NCBI GenBank assembly: GCA_022393335.1
Contig: JAJEKB010020547.1
Location: forward strand, 152,865-216,864
Direction of reading: 5' to 3'
DNA from: Macrotrachela quadricornifera
Lineage: Eukaryota > Rotifera > Eurotatoria > Philodinida > Philodinidae
Length of the DNA: 64,000 nt
The notes beneath the pieces are model-generated. The model ran no database searches. It saw only the letters and a program-made list of their open reading frames with translations, and was not told the origin of the DNA. Made by a program: the position numbers and the translations under genes. Within the stretch, counting starts at the first letter, position 1, and each line of letters opens with the position of its first letter. Shown here one piece after another: positions 10,303-22,461 of the stretch.

Positions 10303-12034
10303 ATGGTTATCACTTCCTTCGAAGACTTATCTAACGAATTTTTTCATGATTTATTTGATTATCTTGATGGTTATCGTATATACAAGATATTTTCTAATTT
10401 AAATCATCGTTTTCAACAACTACTTCAATCTTCATTGCTTCGCTTAAAAACTGAATTTGATTTTTCAACATTAACAATATTCAACACAGATGATTATCAA
10501 CAGTTTTTACGTCTTCATAAACGTCAAATATGTTCATTTTATGTGTCTACTACATTAAAAGATGAAGAATGTCTCTCTATATTTCCAATTATATTATCAT
10601 TGGAAAGTCTTGAATCACTTACACTTGATCAAATGAATCAAACGATGCTCTGTTCACTACTGTCCAATTTAACTTCTTTACCTCATCTATATTCATTGAC
10701 TATCAATACGAAATATCTTTCAAATGGATTGAATCCTATCTATCAATTGATTTTCGCGTTACCAAAGTTGAAATATGTGAAATATTCAACAGACGTTGAT
10801 AGATTCAAAGATTCTGTTCCATTTGCTCTTAAAAAACAAACCAGCATTATTGAATACTTAGTGATTGATCATTCTTGTACTTTCAATCAACTTTCGGCTT
10901 TATTATCTTATACACCAAACATTCAACATTTGCATTTTTCACATTATGATGATAGTGATTTACCTTTGAAAGCAGTATTTCCAATAAAATTATTTAATTT
11001 AACATCTATTACATTCAATATTCCTTGTATAGAATTTGATGAATTGAAAATGTGCATTCGAAATATAGGCTGTCCATTGAAATATCTACGTGTTAATACT
11101 CATTTAAAAGATGACAGTTATCTTAATGCTTATCAATGGGAAAAATTAATTTCGCAATACCTACCAAAATTAGAATATTTTTATTTTGATTATTTGGAAG
11201 ATATCTTTGATGATTATTATGGTTCAATAAATATTGAAGATTGTAATGGATTTACATCATCTTTCTGGACCAAACGAAACTGGATTTTTGAAGTTAAAAT
11301 CGATTCATCTGAAGTGTTATATTCAATTCGTCCTTATCAGTAATATCACAAAATGTTTTGTTTTTGTATCAAATTTATTTGTTTTTAGAAAGCAATGGTA
11401 TGATAATCAATCATCTATCGATTTGCCGAAATCTGTTCGACTTATTCTTATCTATTCTTATTTTGATAATAGTTATCAAGATTATCCGATAATAAATTTT
11501 GATAGTATTTCAACAGAAACTAAATTTTATCATTTAGAATTTCAAATAGAAAAAGTCGATTGTGGTAAATTAGTCTAAATCATTTATAAATTGTCTGAAC
11601 TTAATTCTTTTTTTTTTGTTTTATTAGTAAAATCCACATCGATAGAAACTATCATTCGTCGTCTTACCAGCAAGACAAATCAAATAATACAAATTTCTCT
11701 AAAGAAGATAACAGAAATCGAAGAAATTTATTTTCTCCTCAAAGCCTGTCCTTCGATGAATTATTTGCAAGTGAATAATATCAACACAAAAGATGTTGAA
11801 TCCTTTGTGCAAAAGATTTTACACAAAATTAAGTGTGATTTCAATCGAAATCTTCGTTTATTGAATTTTCATCTTCCAACAGCAAACGATGAAATCGTTC
11901 GAAAACTCGAAGAAATGATTAATTCGAAAAAACTGTTAGCTGATTATACAATTAAACGTGAACTCGATCGTATTAGTATACAATGGAAGAATATTTATAA
12001 TCAAGATTTTATGCAGTTTTTTATAAAAGATTGA
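10303..12034 (+). CDS. F-box protein with C-terminal leucine-rich region
   Basis: Three exons, 10303-11339, 11389-11564 and 11628-12034, separated by introns of 49 and 63 bp (phases 2 and 1). The joined frame is 539 codons plus stop. The N terminus is a divergent F-box (FEDLSNEFFHDLFDYLDGY followed by FSNLNHRFQQLL), the form common in bdelloid proteins. The rest has irregular leucine-rich segments (LESLTLDQMNQ, YLVIDHSC, IQHLHFSHYD, LKYLRVNTHL, MNYLQVNNINTKD). By family the F-box would dock to Skp1 in an SCF ubiquitin ligase and the leucine-rich region would bind substrate. Splice sites were chosen because they remove the stops at 11341 and 11576 and keep the same protein style on both sides. 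No substrate can be inferred. Confidence 0.85.
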
Positions 12035-13123
12035 AACAAATAAAATTAAACATTTTGATATAACCGTTTTTGCAAACAATTATTTTCTATTCTTCAAGCA
12101 TGCATGAAATCCAGTTCTTTCCTTTTACTAGATAATAATTCATCGTAGTAGTTTTTACAGAAGTTCAACAATTTTTCGTAGATCATCATGTTGATAATTC
12201 TACTCATCTAGACGTGCCAATCCATCTTACAATACGATATCTTTGTTTAGTATTTCTGTATCAGTAAGAAATTCTTCTGTAGTGAAATGATAGATATGTT
12301 TTTTTACATTCATTTTATATGTCTCTATTGAGAAAGATTGGTAATGAATGAAAGTTAGACAGAAAACAGATGTATACTTTGTTGAGCAAAACGTTCACGA
12401 TCACTTGCAAAAATTTTAATTTTTTAAGTTTTTTGTGAGATTTTCAAGTTATATAACATTACAGCTTTGGTTCTGAGTTAGTCGTGAGAGCTATTCATGG
12501 TTGATGATTCCTTATTAAAGTGTATTCATTTATTGTGAAACTCTCCTTAGTACAAAGCAAACATATCTCGAAAAATACTAATGATAATAATTCCTTTGCT
12601 TTGAATACAATAAAAAATAAATGAATATCCATCTTTACAAACTCGACCATTTTAAAAACACAATATCAGAAATATCTGATTGACTAAAACTTGATTGATT
12701 GGAATCCCAGATCTCTCCTCTTTTAGCCGTAACTGTGTTTATTTGACTTGTGACTCTGATGTATACAGAGATACAAATATAAGAATGTATTTAGTTTGTA
12801 AAACCTTCAATTCACTCAAGAAAACAATCAATTGTCATGATAATTTTCTATTGAATATTATTAAATTATTGTTAATTGATGCATAGTACGATTTGTATTG
12901 TTTTGTTCAAATATCCACTTTATATTAATAATATTGTGTAGGAATATAAATATCATAGAAAACTAGTCGAACTTACTACGGATTATTTTCTACTAATAAC
13001 TATTTATATCAGTGAAAAGTATAAGACTCTCTCGATATATCAAATACCAATAATTTGATTGTTTCTGATTCAATCTTCAATTTGTATTCAATAATATATG
13101 ATCTTACAAAAAGAAAACAAACA
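12035..13123. other. Intergenic, no gene seen
   Basis: Convergent spacer between the F-box gene (plus) and reductase copy 2 (minus). Very AT-rich. Only chance short frames were seen. Confidence 0.5.
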
Positions 13124-16100
13124 TTATTTACACATAATATTTTTCAATATAAAATTTAGCCATTTAAAAATATAGTCCTTATCGATTGATGGAGAATCCA
13201 AGCTACAAACAGCATTACAAAATCGTTCAGCAGAGACAGTGTCTTGTTCTTGAAATGCACTTTCCAACAGAAATTCTCTCATCGATTCAAAACGATTATC
13301 TAGATCAGTCATTGCCATTACTTCCATCTTCCATTCATCATTAGAAACACTTTTTAATTCAATATCACAGTTTTTGTGCATAACATCTATTATATCTTTA
13401 AATCTTATATTATTATTTGAATTGATAACATGATAAATATTTCCATAAACATTTGGTTGAATATTACTCAAATAAACAATAGATTTAACAGTATAATCAA
13501 CAGGTAAACCAATGAAATCTGAATCAATTATTGATTGTGGATAAGAATTCATTTTAATAAATCCATTAATTAATAAAGTATAGAGATCATGTTGATTACA
13601 AGCACCACTTTTACTATCAGCACATATTAANNNNNNNNNNNNNNNNNNNNNNNNNNNNNNNNNNNNNNNNNNNNNNNNNNNNNNNNNNNNNNNNNNNNNN
13701 NNNNNNNNNNNNNNNNNNNNNNNNNNNNNNNNNNNNNNNNNNNNNNNNNNNNNNNNNNNNNNNNNNNNNNNNNNNNNNNNNNNNNNNNNNNNNNNNNNNN
13801 NNNNNNNNNNNNNNNNNNNNNNNNNNNNNNNNNNNNNNNNNNNNNNNNNNNNNNNNNNNNNNNNNNNNNNNNNNNNNNNNNNNNNNNNNNNNNNNNNNNN
13901 NNNNNNNNNNNNNNNNNNNNNNNNNNNNNNNNNNNNNNNNNNNNNNNNNNNNNNNNNNNNNNNNNNNNNNNNNNNNNNNNNNNNNNNNNNNNNNNNNNNN
14001 NNNNNNNNNNNNNNNNNNNNNNNNNNNNNNTTCATTTTAATAAATCCATTAATTAATAAAGTATAAAGATCATGTTGGTTACAAGCACCACTTTTACTAT
14101 CAGCACATATTAATCCAAGACGATAAATAACAACTGGTAAACCAGATTGTTTTGCTTTATTAATAAGTTTTTCAGCTACCCATTTACTTTGTGCATAACC
14201 ATTAGTTAATTTATCTGGTGAAATTTCATCAATAGATATTTCTTTATTAAAATAAGAAGAAAGAACACTTATTGTTGAAATATAATGTATAGGAATACAA
14301 GAAGATGATATATGAGTAGCAAAATGAATAATTTGTTGAGTAGCATAAACATTTGATTGATAAAGTTGATTATATGAAAGAATAAAATTCACATGAGCAG
14401 CACAATGAAAAATAAGATCTATTTGATGATTAAGTGTTTGATAGATTTCATAATCTAATCCAAAATAAATTTTTGAAAGATCACCTTTTAATGAAATAAT
14501 TCTTTGTTCATATTCATCTTTCCATATTTTATAAAATAACATATTTTGTCGAATTCTATCTAATGGATTTATTGATGATTGACATCGAACAAGACAAACA
14601 AATTTACATTCACATGGATAAATTGTTAATAATTCTGATAATAAAAAAGCACCAATAAAACCTGTTGTTCCAGTAATAAATATCATTGATGGATTATTTG
14701 ATGATTTTTTATATCCATTAATATTTAGATTTAAATCAATTTGAGAATCATTTAATAATTTTGATAAAATTATTTGTGAATATGATGAAATTTGAGAAGG
14801 ATTTTGAATATAAGTTGTTAATTGTTCTAAATTTAATTTTGGATCAAAAAGTATATTTAATGGTAAAGATATTCCAAGATCATTTTCAATCATTCGAGAT
14901 AATCTTATAGCTGATAATGAATCACCATCAACATTCACAAATATATTTTCTTTTTTATTATCTATTGAAATTTTCTCTTTTGTTATTGTTTCAATAATTA
15001 ATTTTAATCTTTCTTCAATTTTATTTGTTCTTTTAAATTTATTCGAATAATATGCAGCTAATTTATGACGACAAGGTTTCATTGAAGATGTTAAAAGACC
15101 ATTTTGAGGTGTAAATGGATTAAAATCAATAACTATTTGTGATGGAATTTCATGTTTTCGAAGTAATTCTTTTTCAGCTATTGAATAAAGATCTTTTAAA
15201 ATTATATCAGATAATTTTGAATCAGGATTATTCATATCAAAATCTTTTATATTATGTTCAAGAATATATGATTCAACATATTTTATATTTGGAACAATAA
15301 CTGCAAAAACCGAATCTGATAAAAGATCACCATGAATATAAATTTGTTCAATAAATGGACTTTGTATATAAATATTTTGAAGAAATTCAGGTGAAACAAA
15401 TTGTCCTTGAGAAAGTTTAAAAAAATTCTTTTTTCGATCAATAACATGAACATCAATTTGACCATTTCGAGCAGGTTGGAATTCAACAATATCACCTGTT
15501 CGAAAAAATCCATCTTCTGTTAGAGCATCTTGAGTCTCTTCTGGATTATTTATGTATCCAGAAAACATTTGTGAAGTTTTTACTAGAAGTTCTCCTCTTG
15601 GATATGGTTTATCATCAAGTGTATAACTCATTTCTGGAACAGATTCAAGACGATATTCAACTGAATCTTCAACACTATTATCAAATGTCACCCCTCCACA
15701 TTCTGATATTCCATAGGATTCCTGGACAGAACAATGTGTGAAGCATTGCTTTAGAAAGTTTAACACCACTGGACTAATCCGAGCACCACCTGTTGTAATT
15801 ATTTTACATCGATTAGGAATAAGTTTTGAGAATTGTTGTAGAAGACGTTGTTCTTCTTCTGCTATACATTCAGATGGACGTCTAGCAGTGTTCAATGCAA
15901 GCGCAGTTTGGAATTCAGTGTATATTTTATTCCAGATACTAGGAGATGCAGGAAAATCGGATGGTCTAACAAGAGCTAATTCTTCCATAAGCCGAGAAGG
16001 ATCTCCTGTATAGAATCCAGTTCGACCTCCATGAAGAAAAGTTACTATAATAGCATCACGATCTGCTGCCCATGCCAATGGTCTATAGGAAAAATGGATG

Positions 16101-17024
16101 TAATCTGGAGATGATGATGATGATGATGGATATCGTCGTGGATATGCAGCTCGAAAGGCTTTTTCTGAGATCATAGCACCTTTTGGAAAACCAGTGCTAC
16201 CACTAGTGTATAAAATAGTGAGACATTCTTCAGGATTGGCATTTACAATGGTATATTGGTTTATAGAACCTTCTTTCTCAATATTTTCCATAAAGTGAAT
16301 TGAGACACCATTTTCTTTTGTGACTGCTAAAATTATAGAATTAGAAGCCTTTCAAAACTAAGAACTTACTAGATATCGTATCAGGTATAGAATCCATGGA
16401 AACAATATGTTGAAGTGATGGACATTGTGAATGTATTTCAATAAATTTTGGTAACATTTTCTTATCACAGACAATAACAGAAATTTGTGTATTATTGATA
16501 ATATATGTTAATTCACGATCATTAAATAAAGTATATATTGGTACACTAATGATATTTTGATAGATGCAAGCAAAATCGGTGATCATCCATTCAGGTCGAT
16601 TAGCTGCACAAATACCGAGATACCCTCGTGGTTCAATTAAACGTCTTAATCCATGTCCAAAATTCTTTGATCGTTCACCTACTTTATTAAATGTTATCCA
16701 TGAATATGAATCTGTATAAATGGAAGAATTATCTTTGTCAATGTCTCTTGTACCCATACAATGACGATCATAATATTTATCTATGGCAGCTTGAATATCA
16801 GTTGCCATGTTTATTCTACGACGTTTCTTTTTTTCCACACGTCCATAAGCCAGCTCATGAACCATTTGATGCGGATGTGATGAATCAGTTGTCATTGCAC
16901 AATTTTCACAGTAATCATAGTCGTCACAGATTGTACAAGTGTAACGAAACTCACCATGATTTAATGTGCGCTCGCATTTATTGCAAGACCAAAAGCTTAC
17001 TCTTTTAGCAGCACTCATTTTCAC
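13124..17024 (-). CDS. ZZ zinc finger-carboxylic acid reductase, copy 2 (complete, contains gap)
   Basis: Exon 1 (16370-17024) encodes a ZZ finger (FWSCNKCERT, CTICDDYDYCENC, HPHQM) and the start of the adenylation domain. A 43-bp intron follows (16327-16369, gtaagt...ttttag, phase 1), and exon 2 runs to the stop at 13124. Domains in order: ZZ (about residues 10-60); adenylation (ILYTSGSTGFPKGAM near 255, ESYGISECGG, GFFRTGD, DRKKNFFKLSQGQF); phosphopantetheine carrier (VDGDSLSAIRL, Ser near 687); NAD(P)-binding thioester reductase (FITGTTGFIGAF near 770, YAQSKWVAEKL near 929). This A-T-R order and the FTPQNGLLTSSMK motif match bacterial/fungal carboxylic acid reductases, which need a phosphopantetheinyl transferase. 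Family role: acid plus ATP and NADPH to aldehyde. The substrate is unknown. The N gap and an 83-bp duplication together span 483 bp, divisible by three. Removing them gives about 1125 aa, close to family length. Confidence 0.9.
13548..13630. repeat. 83-bp segment duplicated at left side of N gap
   Basis: It matches 14031-14113 with two mismatches in 83 bases. Both copies encode the same reductase segment (LICADSKSGACNQHD onward) in the same frame. It is best explained as overlapping contig ends (two alleles or read noise) not merged by the assembler. Confidence 0.9.
13631..14030. other. Assembly gap, 400 N
   Basis: Exactly 400 undetermined bases lie inside the reductase domain of copy 2, flanked by near-identical 83-bp sequences. 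The round length suggests an estimated or placeholder scaffold gap. Confidence 0.99.
14031..14113. repeat. 83-bp segment duplicated at right side of N gap
   Basis: Partner of 13548-13630. The differences are one G/A and one A/G transition. From here the reductase frame continues uninterrupted toward the carrier domain. Confidence 0.9.
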
Positions 17025-20000
17025 ATTTATTTTAAAAGGAAACGCAGATGAATAACGAATAATAATTTTCTTTTAGAATATTTCGAAATAATCGTATGAT
17101 ATAAGATCTCTGCTACTTCAAGAACACGATAGAAATACGAAGAAAAGCAAAATTTGAACTTTACCGACACAATATTTGAGCTAAAAAGAACTACAAAGAT
17201 AATTTTGTTCTGTATTGCATGAATCATGAGTAAGACTTGTAAAAGAAAGAAAATGATTGGTTTATTTTTTTTTCTTATTACTCATAATTTCATCAAACGA
17301 TAGATGTCTTACAACGATCAGTAATGATACGATGATAAACTACCGGATGACATTAATAGAATCGCCAAAACTTTATTTTTCTGTTTTGCATATATGAAAA
17401 TCATCACAAATGTGTTTAACTTGGTATGAATCAAATATGAATTTATTGTTCATGATTTACTCATGATGACTGTAACTTCAAGAAAATTCTCAACAGATGT
17501 CCTTGTGATTGTATTATTTCTCATAAAAGTGTATCATTATTTTCATATTTATGATTCGATAAAAATTAAATGATACTAATTCTTCCATATATTAATATTT
17601 TCAGTAATGAAAATCCACGATAGTTGACGGAAACTAACTAGATGTTACTACAGAAAATATTCCTAAAGCATCATGTATCTTATTTTACTCTACTTCTTTT
17701 TTGATGATTGTATTGGTATGTTTGGATTTGTTAATTAGGGCAATAGCTATTGTTATGCCAATACAATCAGAGAATTGTAAGTCGAAGAATTGAACGGCGT
17801 CGGGGCCAGCTAGGTTTAAATTTGGAGTATTTTTTGACAATAAGAGATTCGCATTCATTTCGCTCTCTGCATATTACCATTTTAAGATAATCATCAAGAA
17901 GTAATAATCAGCAATATAATTGAAATAGATAAACACACAAACAATATTATGGATAAGCAAAAATCTACTACGAGTATTAATGACTAAAATAGTATTGAGA
18001 CTATTAAAAGTTTATTGTTATTTTACTTTAAGCATCGAAATTTTCTTTCTCGTCTATTTATGAACAACATATATGATAAGCTTAAAATTCGATTCATGAC
18101 AAATAACAGAAAAATGTTCGATCGTATATGTATAGAATGTCTAGAAAGCCATTAAACAAAGAAAAATCTGAATATCTGGGCCGTAATATTACTAAATTGA
18201 ATTTTTTTTCTACTGATAGAGTAGTATTCCTAGTCCGTATAATCATAAGAAGAGCGATGAAGCCAGTAGGTAGCTGGAGAGGACTCACAATGAAAGACTT
18301 TGTATCGATAACCAAATTAATTAATCTTATTAACATAGGGCTGTTTGGACTGATTAGAGGGTTTGGAGGGATATACTCTTTTGTATGGCTCGAATAATAG
18401 TAGAGTGATTTTTTTCTGTCAGCCACCGAAAAATTCACTCTACTGTTATGAGAATAAAACATGTTGTTCGGATCATATAAACGAGAATCTTTCTAATCTT
18501 CCAGATTGGTCCGAACAACACTGTTTCGTCCTTATGATAGTGAGGAAACTCTTTTTTGGCTCATTTTTATATTAAAATTTTACAGATCTTGAGATTCAAA
18601 GACCTCTGTCTAGGCACATCATCAGCATGTCAAATTTTTAATTCGTTAGTTTCTCAATGAAAGTGATCATTTGACTCGAATAAGATCAATCAATTCGTTT
18701 AGCAGTACAAACCCTTCTAGTGAAAGCTTCTTTCAGAAGAAAACTAGTGGCTTTAGTTTTTCTATTGAAAAACTCAGAAAATCAATTAGATTGTCATTAA
18801 AATGATTATTCTCAACTATTCCTTAGAAACCACACTTGCATTTGTGAAGAAATATACATTCCATTTCTTGATGGCTTACTATTCATTAATATTCACTGAT
18901 GTTTCTGTTGAATGATGTTTGTAGATTGACTCAACGTATTTCTATGTCTATATTTTGGATGTCTGTACGAACAATTTAATTTAACTGTTCCGGTTAAAAC
19001 ATGCGAGCGTAACTTCAGTAAAGTTACCCTTTATGAAGAGATCCATAAGAAACAAAATACATGATGCTACCATTTGGACATATTTTATGAAAAGTTTTTG
19101 ATGAAAGATTTGTAAAATAGAGTAAGACGAACATTATTAGAACCAGTTCGTCATAAACCGTAGGGATTTACTTGCACGAAATGAGCCAATTTTTCGATAA
19201 AATAAGCAGAAAAAGTACATCTGTCGTTACATTGTAGCTAAAGCTATTTTTATCAATTCATCACGAGAACCGTATTTCTTTGAAGGAGTTAAAAAAAGAT
19301 CTAAAAATCATCTGAGAAAAATCAGTAAGATAGAATCTTATGCATTATTATTGCTTCTTTCGAATGGTGAAGACCGTGTGTGTTTACTATGATTCTATCA
19401 GTAGTTATTCAAAAGATATTTTTAAAAATGTCTGTCTTTCAATGAGGCCATAATACACTGAAAATTTCTCCCATAGCACGTTATCACACATAGATAGATT
19501 TTGCATCTCTCATGTAGATGTTATTCTTGTGAATATGGACTAGGAACGCTCCTTTATCAGTAGAAAAAAGATTAATTTATTTCTCCAAATCACATTTGAA
19601 ATATTCAAGTTTTTCTTTATTTAACGACTTTCTGGAAATTCGAGATAGATATCAATAGCAGCGCCTGGTTTTCTTAGAATACTAGCGGTAGTGATTCAGC
19701 TGTATAGCTTACATTTCTAGCCAGAAAAAAGTGACTTGTTGACAAGTCTGTTTCATAAATAAAAATAACATTTCTCTTAAGATAATATCTCTCCAAACAC
19801 GGATTAATTTCTTACAAATTATTGAGAACATACCTGTCATTATTTTCATCTTTTTCTTAATGACATCAAATCACTCAAAAAATAATATCTGAGTAATCAT
19901 CTATGATCGTGCATATTTCTTGATTTAGACATTCAAAATAAAAGATAAAGGGTTTTACTTTACATTAATAAATAATCAAAATATTCTTCTATCGTAGAAG

Positions 20001-20902
20001 CAAATGACGCACGATAATCAATAAACAAAAAAACAATGATCTTTTGCTCTTGTTATATATGTTGAGATATTCGAAAAACCTTATAATTGTTCGAATACAT
20101 GTTTTAAGGCGATAATGATACATTGATGTTTTTTTTATAGTGTTTGATGTTGTCGACATATTTTCAACCATTATAAAATGATATTTCCATATTAATTCTA
20201 TATGACATGAGAGGATAATAGTGAATGAGTATCATCTTTTTAAACAAATATCAGTTTTTATATCTTCTAACACTTAGGAATACTATTTCGATCAGATATA
20301 GATTTACTAGTGCAAAATGCATATTATATTTATTATTGAATAGTGACATGAGACGATATTTTTCTTTAACTTTAAGAAATCGTAAATGAGGAAAAAGATA
20401 ATTTAAAATTTTTTTGAAATGAGTTTTAGTACCCTGTTCTATAATCTTTAAAATAACTGTGACAACGTTTTGTTTTTACTTATATTCGAAACAGGAGCGA
20501 GATGGAAAAAAGATGTGCCTCTCGCAGAACTCGAACCATGCATGATTTGGGCAGTCATCTGTTGAATATGGGTAATACCTTAAATGTATACATAAATGTT
20601 TGTTTACTTTCTTATATACTCGACGATGTTAACATCTGATACATGATGATTTACTGATGAATATATCTATTATAATACGTTTCTTTTTTACGAAATACAC
20701 TTTTTATCTATAATTTATTTCGTTTCTTGTGTATCGTAGTGAATTTTTCAGACAATATTGGAGTATATTGAGTTGATTAGCACAATGCAATTTTAATTTC
20801 TTTTTAATATCAATACGAAAATATTATTCTTGCTCAAATCGTCTACTTTATTTAGTTCGCACCAAACCTATTCTTAGTAATGTTATAAATAAAATTTATC
20901 TG
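17025..20902. other. Long intergenic region, no gene seen
   Basis: Nearly 3.9 kb without a supportable gene. It contains small hairpins, for example AGTAGAGTGA/TCACTCTACT near 18400-18440 and GTTGTTCGGA/TCCGAACAAC near 18460-18515, which may be the worn remains of a MITE. Open frames here (such as 18094-18575 on either strand) lack domain features. Confidence 0.5.
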
Positions 20903-21664
20903 TTAGGCCATAGGGCCACTAAGTGAGTCTACAAATTCTTTCATATAGAGTTCTGATGGAGTTTTTTGACCAATTTCATGTGTATATATTGATTGTAAAG
21001 ATTTTTTCTTCCATACAGGCAATGTTTGAGGAACAATTGCATCAGCTGGTGTTCGATTACTATATGCATATCGTCCACCAGTATTCAATGTTGCTTTCGG
21101 AAGATCTTGATATGAAAATCGATATTCACTATCAAGAGTATGTTGAGCTTTATTACGCCAAAAAGGATGTGTTCGATCATAAGCCAATGGTAAATGAAAC
21201 CCTTGAGATGCCCCTAAAGAAAAAAAAATCAAACATTAAATTGATGACAAAAAAAGAAAACTTCACTTGCCGATATAATCCACTTGATATGTCGAATCTA
21301 ATTGATTTCTTAATGCTTGTTTGGTTTCTTCTGATGCAAGATCACAAATACTCTCAGATCGTCGTGGCCAATAAGGAAATTGCTTATGCGGATGTGGTCG
21401 ATTGGCTCTATTGGTATTCGGACGAAAAAAAGGTTCTCGTTGAACATCATTTTTATTAGTATAATCCATTGTATATATCGATTCACCGACAGAACCATTC
21501 AATTGAAAAGGACAACCAATTAAAAATCGTTGACCAAATGGTGCACCTTCCGCAATTGATGATGATCTTTTTAAGACAAATTCTCGTTTATATGTTGTTT
21601 CATATGCTCGATTTCGTGCAGAACCACAGGGTGTATTTGATCGAGAACGAACACAAGCTTCCAT
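20903..21664 (-). CDS. Conserved-looking small hydrophilic protein, two exons, GC-AG intron
   Basis: Exon 1 is 21271-21664 (ATG at 21664) and exon 2 is 20903-21213; together they encode 234 aa. The junction that keeps the frame uses a gcaagt donor and a tctttag acceptor (phase 1), which reads STYQVDYIGASQGFHLPLAY without a break. A GT alternative two codons later puts exon 2 out of frame. The protein is basic and rich in Arg, Pro, Tyr and Asn, with HPHKQFPYWPRRSE and HPFWRNKAQHTLD, and has no membrane segment or signal peptide. The style (short, Tyr/Pro/Arg motifs, no globular core) resembles ciliary microtubule inner proteins, but no family was truly recognised and that is only a guess. Confidence 0.7.
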
Positions 21665-22461
21665 TGCCTTTTCTTACAGAATGACAACAATAGCCGAAAG
21701 CATGCATACATTATGGAATTAGTTGGTGATGCTTTCGAATAATTACAGACAAAAAAGAGTAACAGAACGTAAAAACTTCTCCCTGGAAACCGATTTACAA
21801 CAGTTGTTAATCAAAAAGAACAAAAAAGAAATTCTATTATTGGACGAACAAATAATATATATTTGTATATTCTTTTTTACAGTCAACAATCATATGTTTA
21901 CTAATTATGCCAAAGATGTACTACTATCTTCAGAAAGAAGAACAACTTAAAGAACCAATCTTACTGTTGGTAATTAGTAGATATTTTTAACTTTTCTTTT
22001 GAAAGAGAAAAGTAATAAAGAAAATGAATAGTAGAAGAACAATGCAATCTAAAACATGTAGAAGTCAAGGTAACCAGCAAATACATCAAATTCAAATGAT
22101 GAGAAAAAAAACTACTAATAATTATGAAGCAATGCGAAGTTATAGATCGATTCTATTGTAAAAGTTTTAAAAATAAGATCAAATAAGAGAATACATATGC
22201 TCAATAGAGTGTTTACCAAATTTGATATATAATCAATAAGTTATTTATTCATTTATACATATCAACCTTATTTACACTTGGACGAAGTTAAGTTCACTAA
22301 CTTCAGTATTAAATGCAATTAAAAAAAGTTTACAGTGATGCAATTATAGTAATATAACTGTAGTGCAACCTTTCTATTATCAAAGAGAGAACAAAATGAG
22401 TTTAATTATAAAAAAAAGGTCATGTTTAATAGTTTAGTTGATTGCATCAACAATGGGATGA
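21665..22461. other. Intergenic, no gene seen
   Basis: Spacer between two minus-strand genes. AT-rich, with only short chance frames. Confidence 0.45.

Noticed and set aside
20500..20580. tRNA-like T-loop (GGTTCGAG on the minus strand)
   Set aside because: No matching T stem, anticodon arm or acceptor stem could be built around it.
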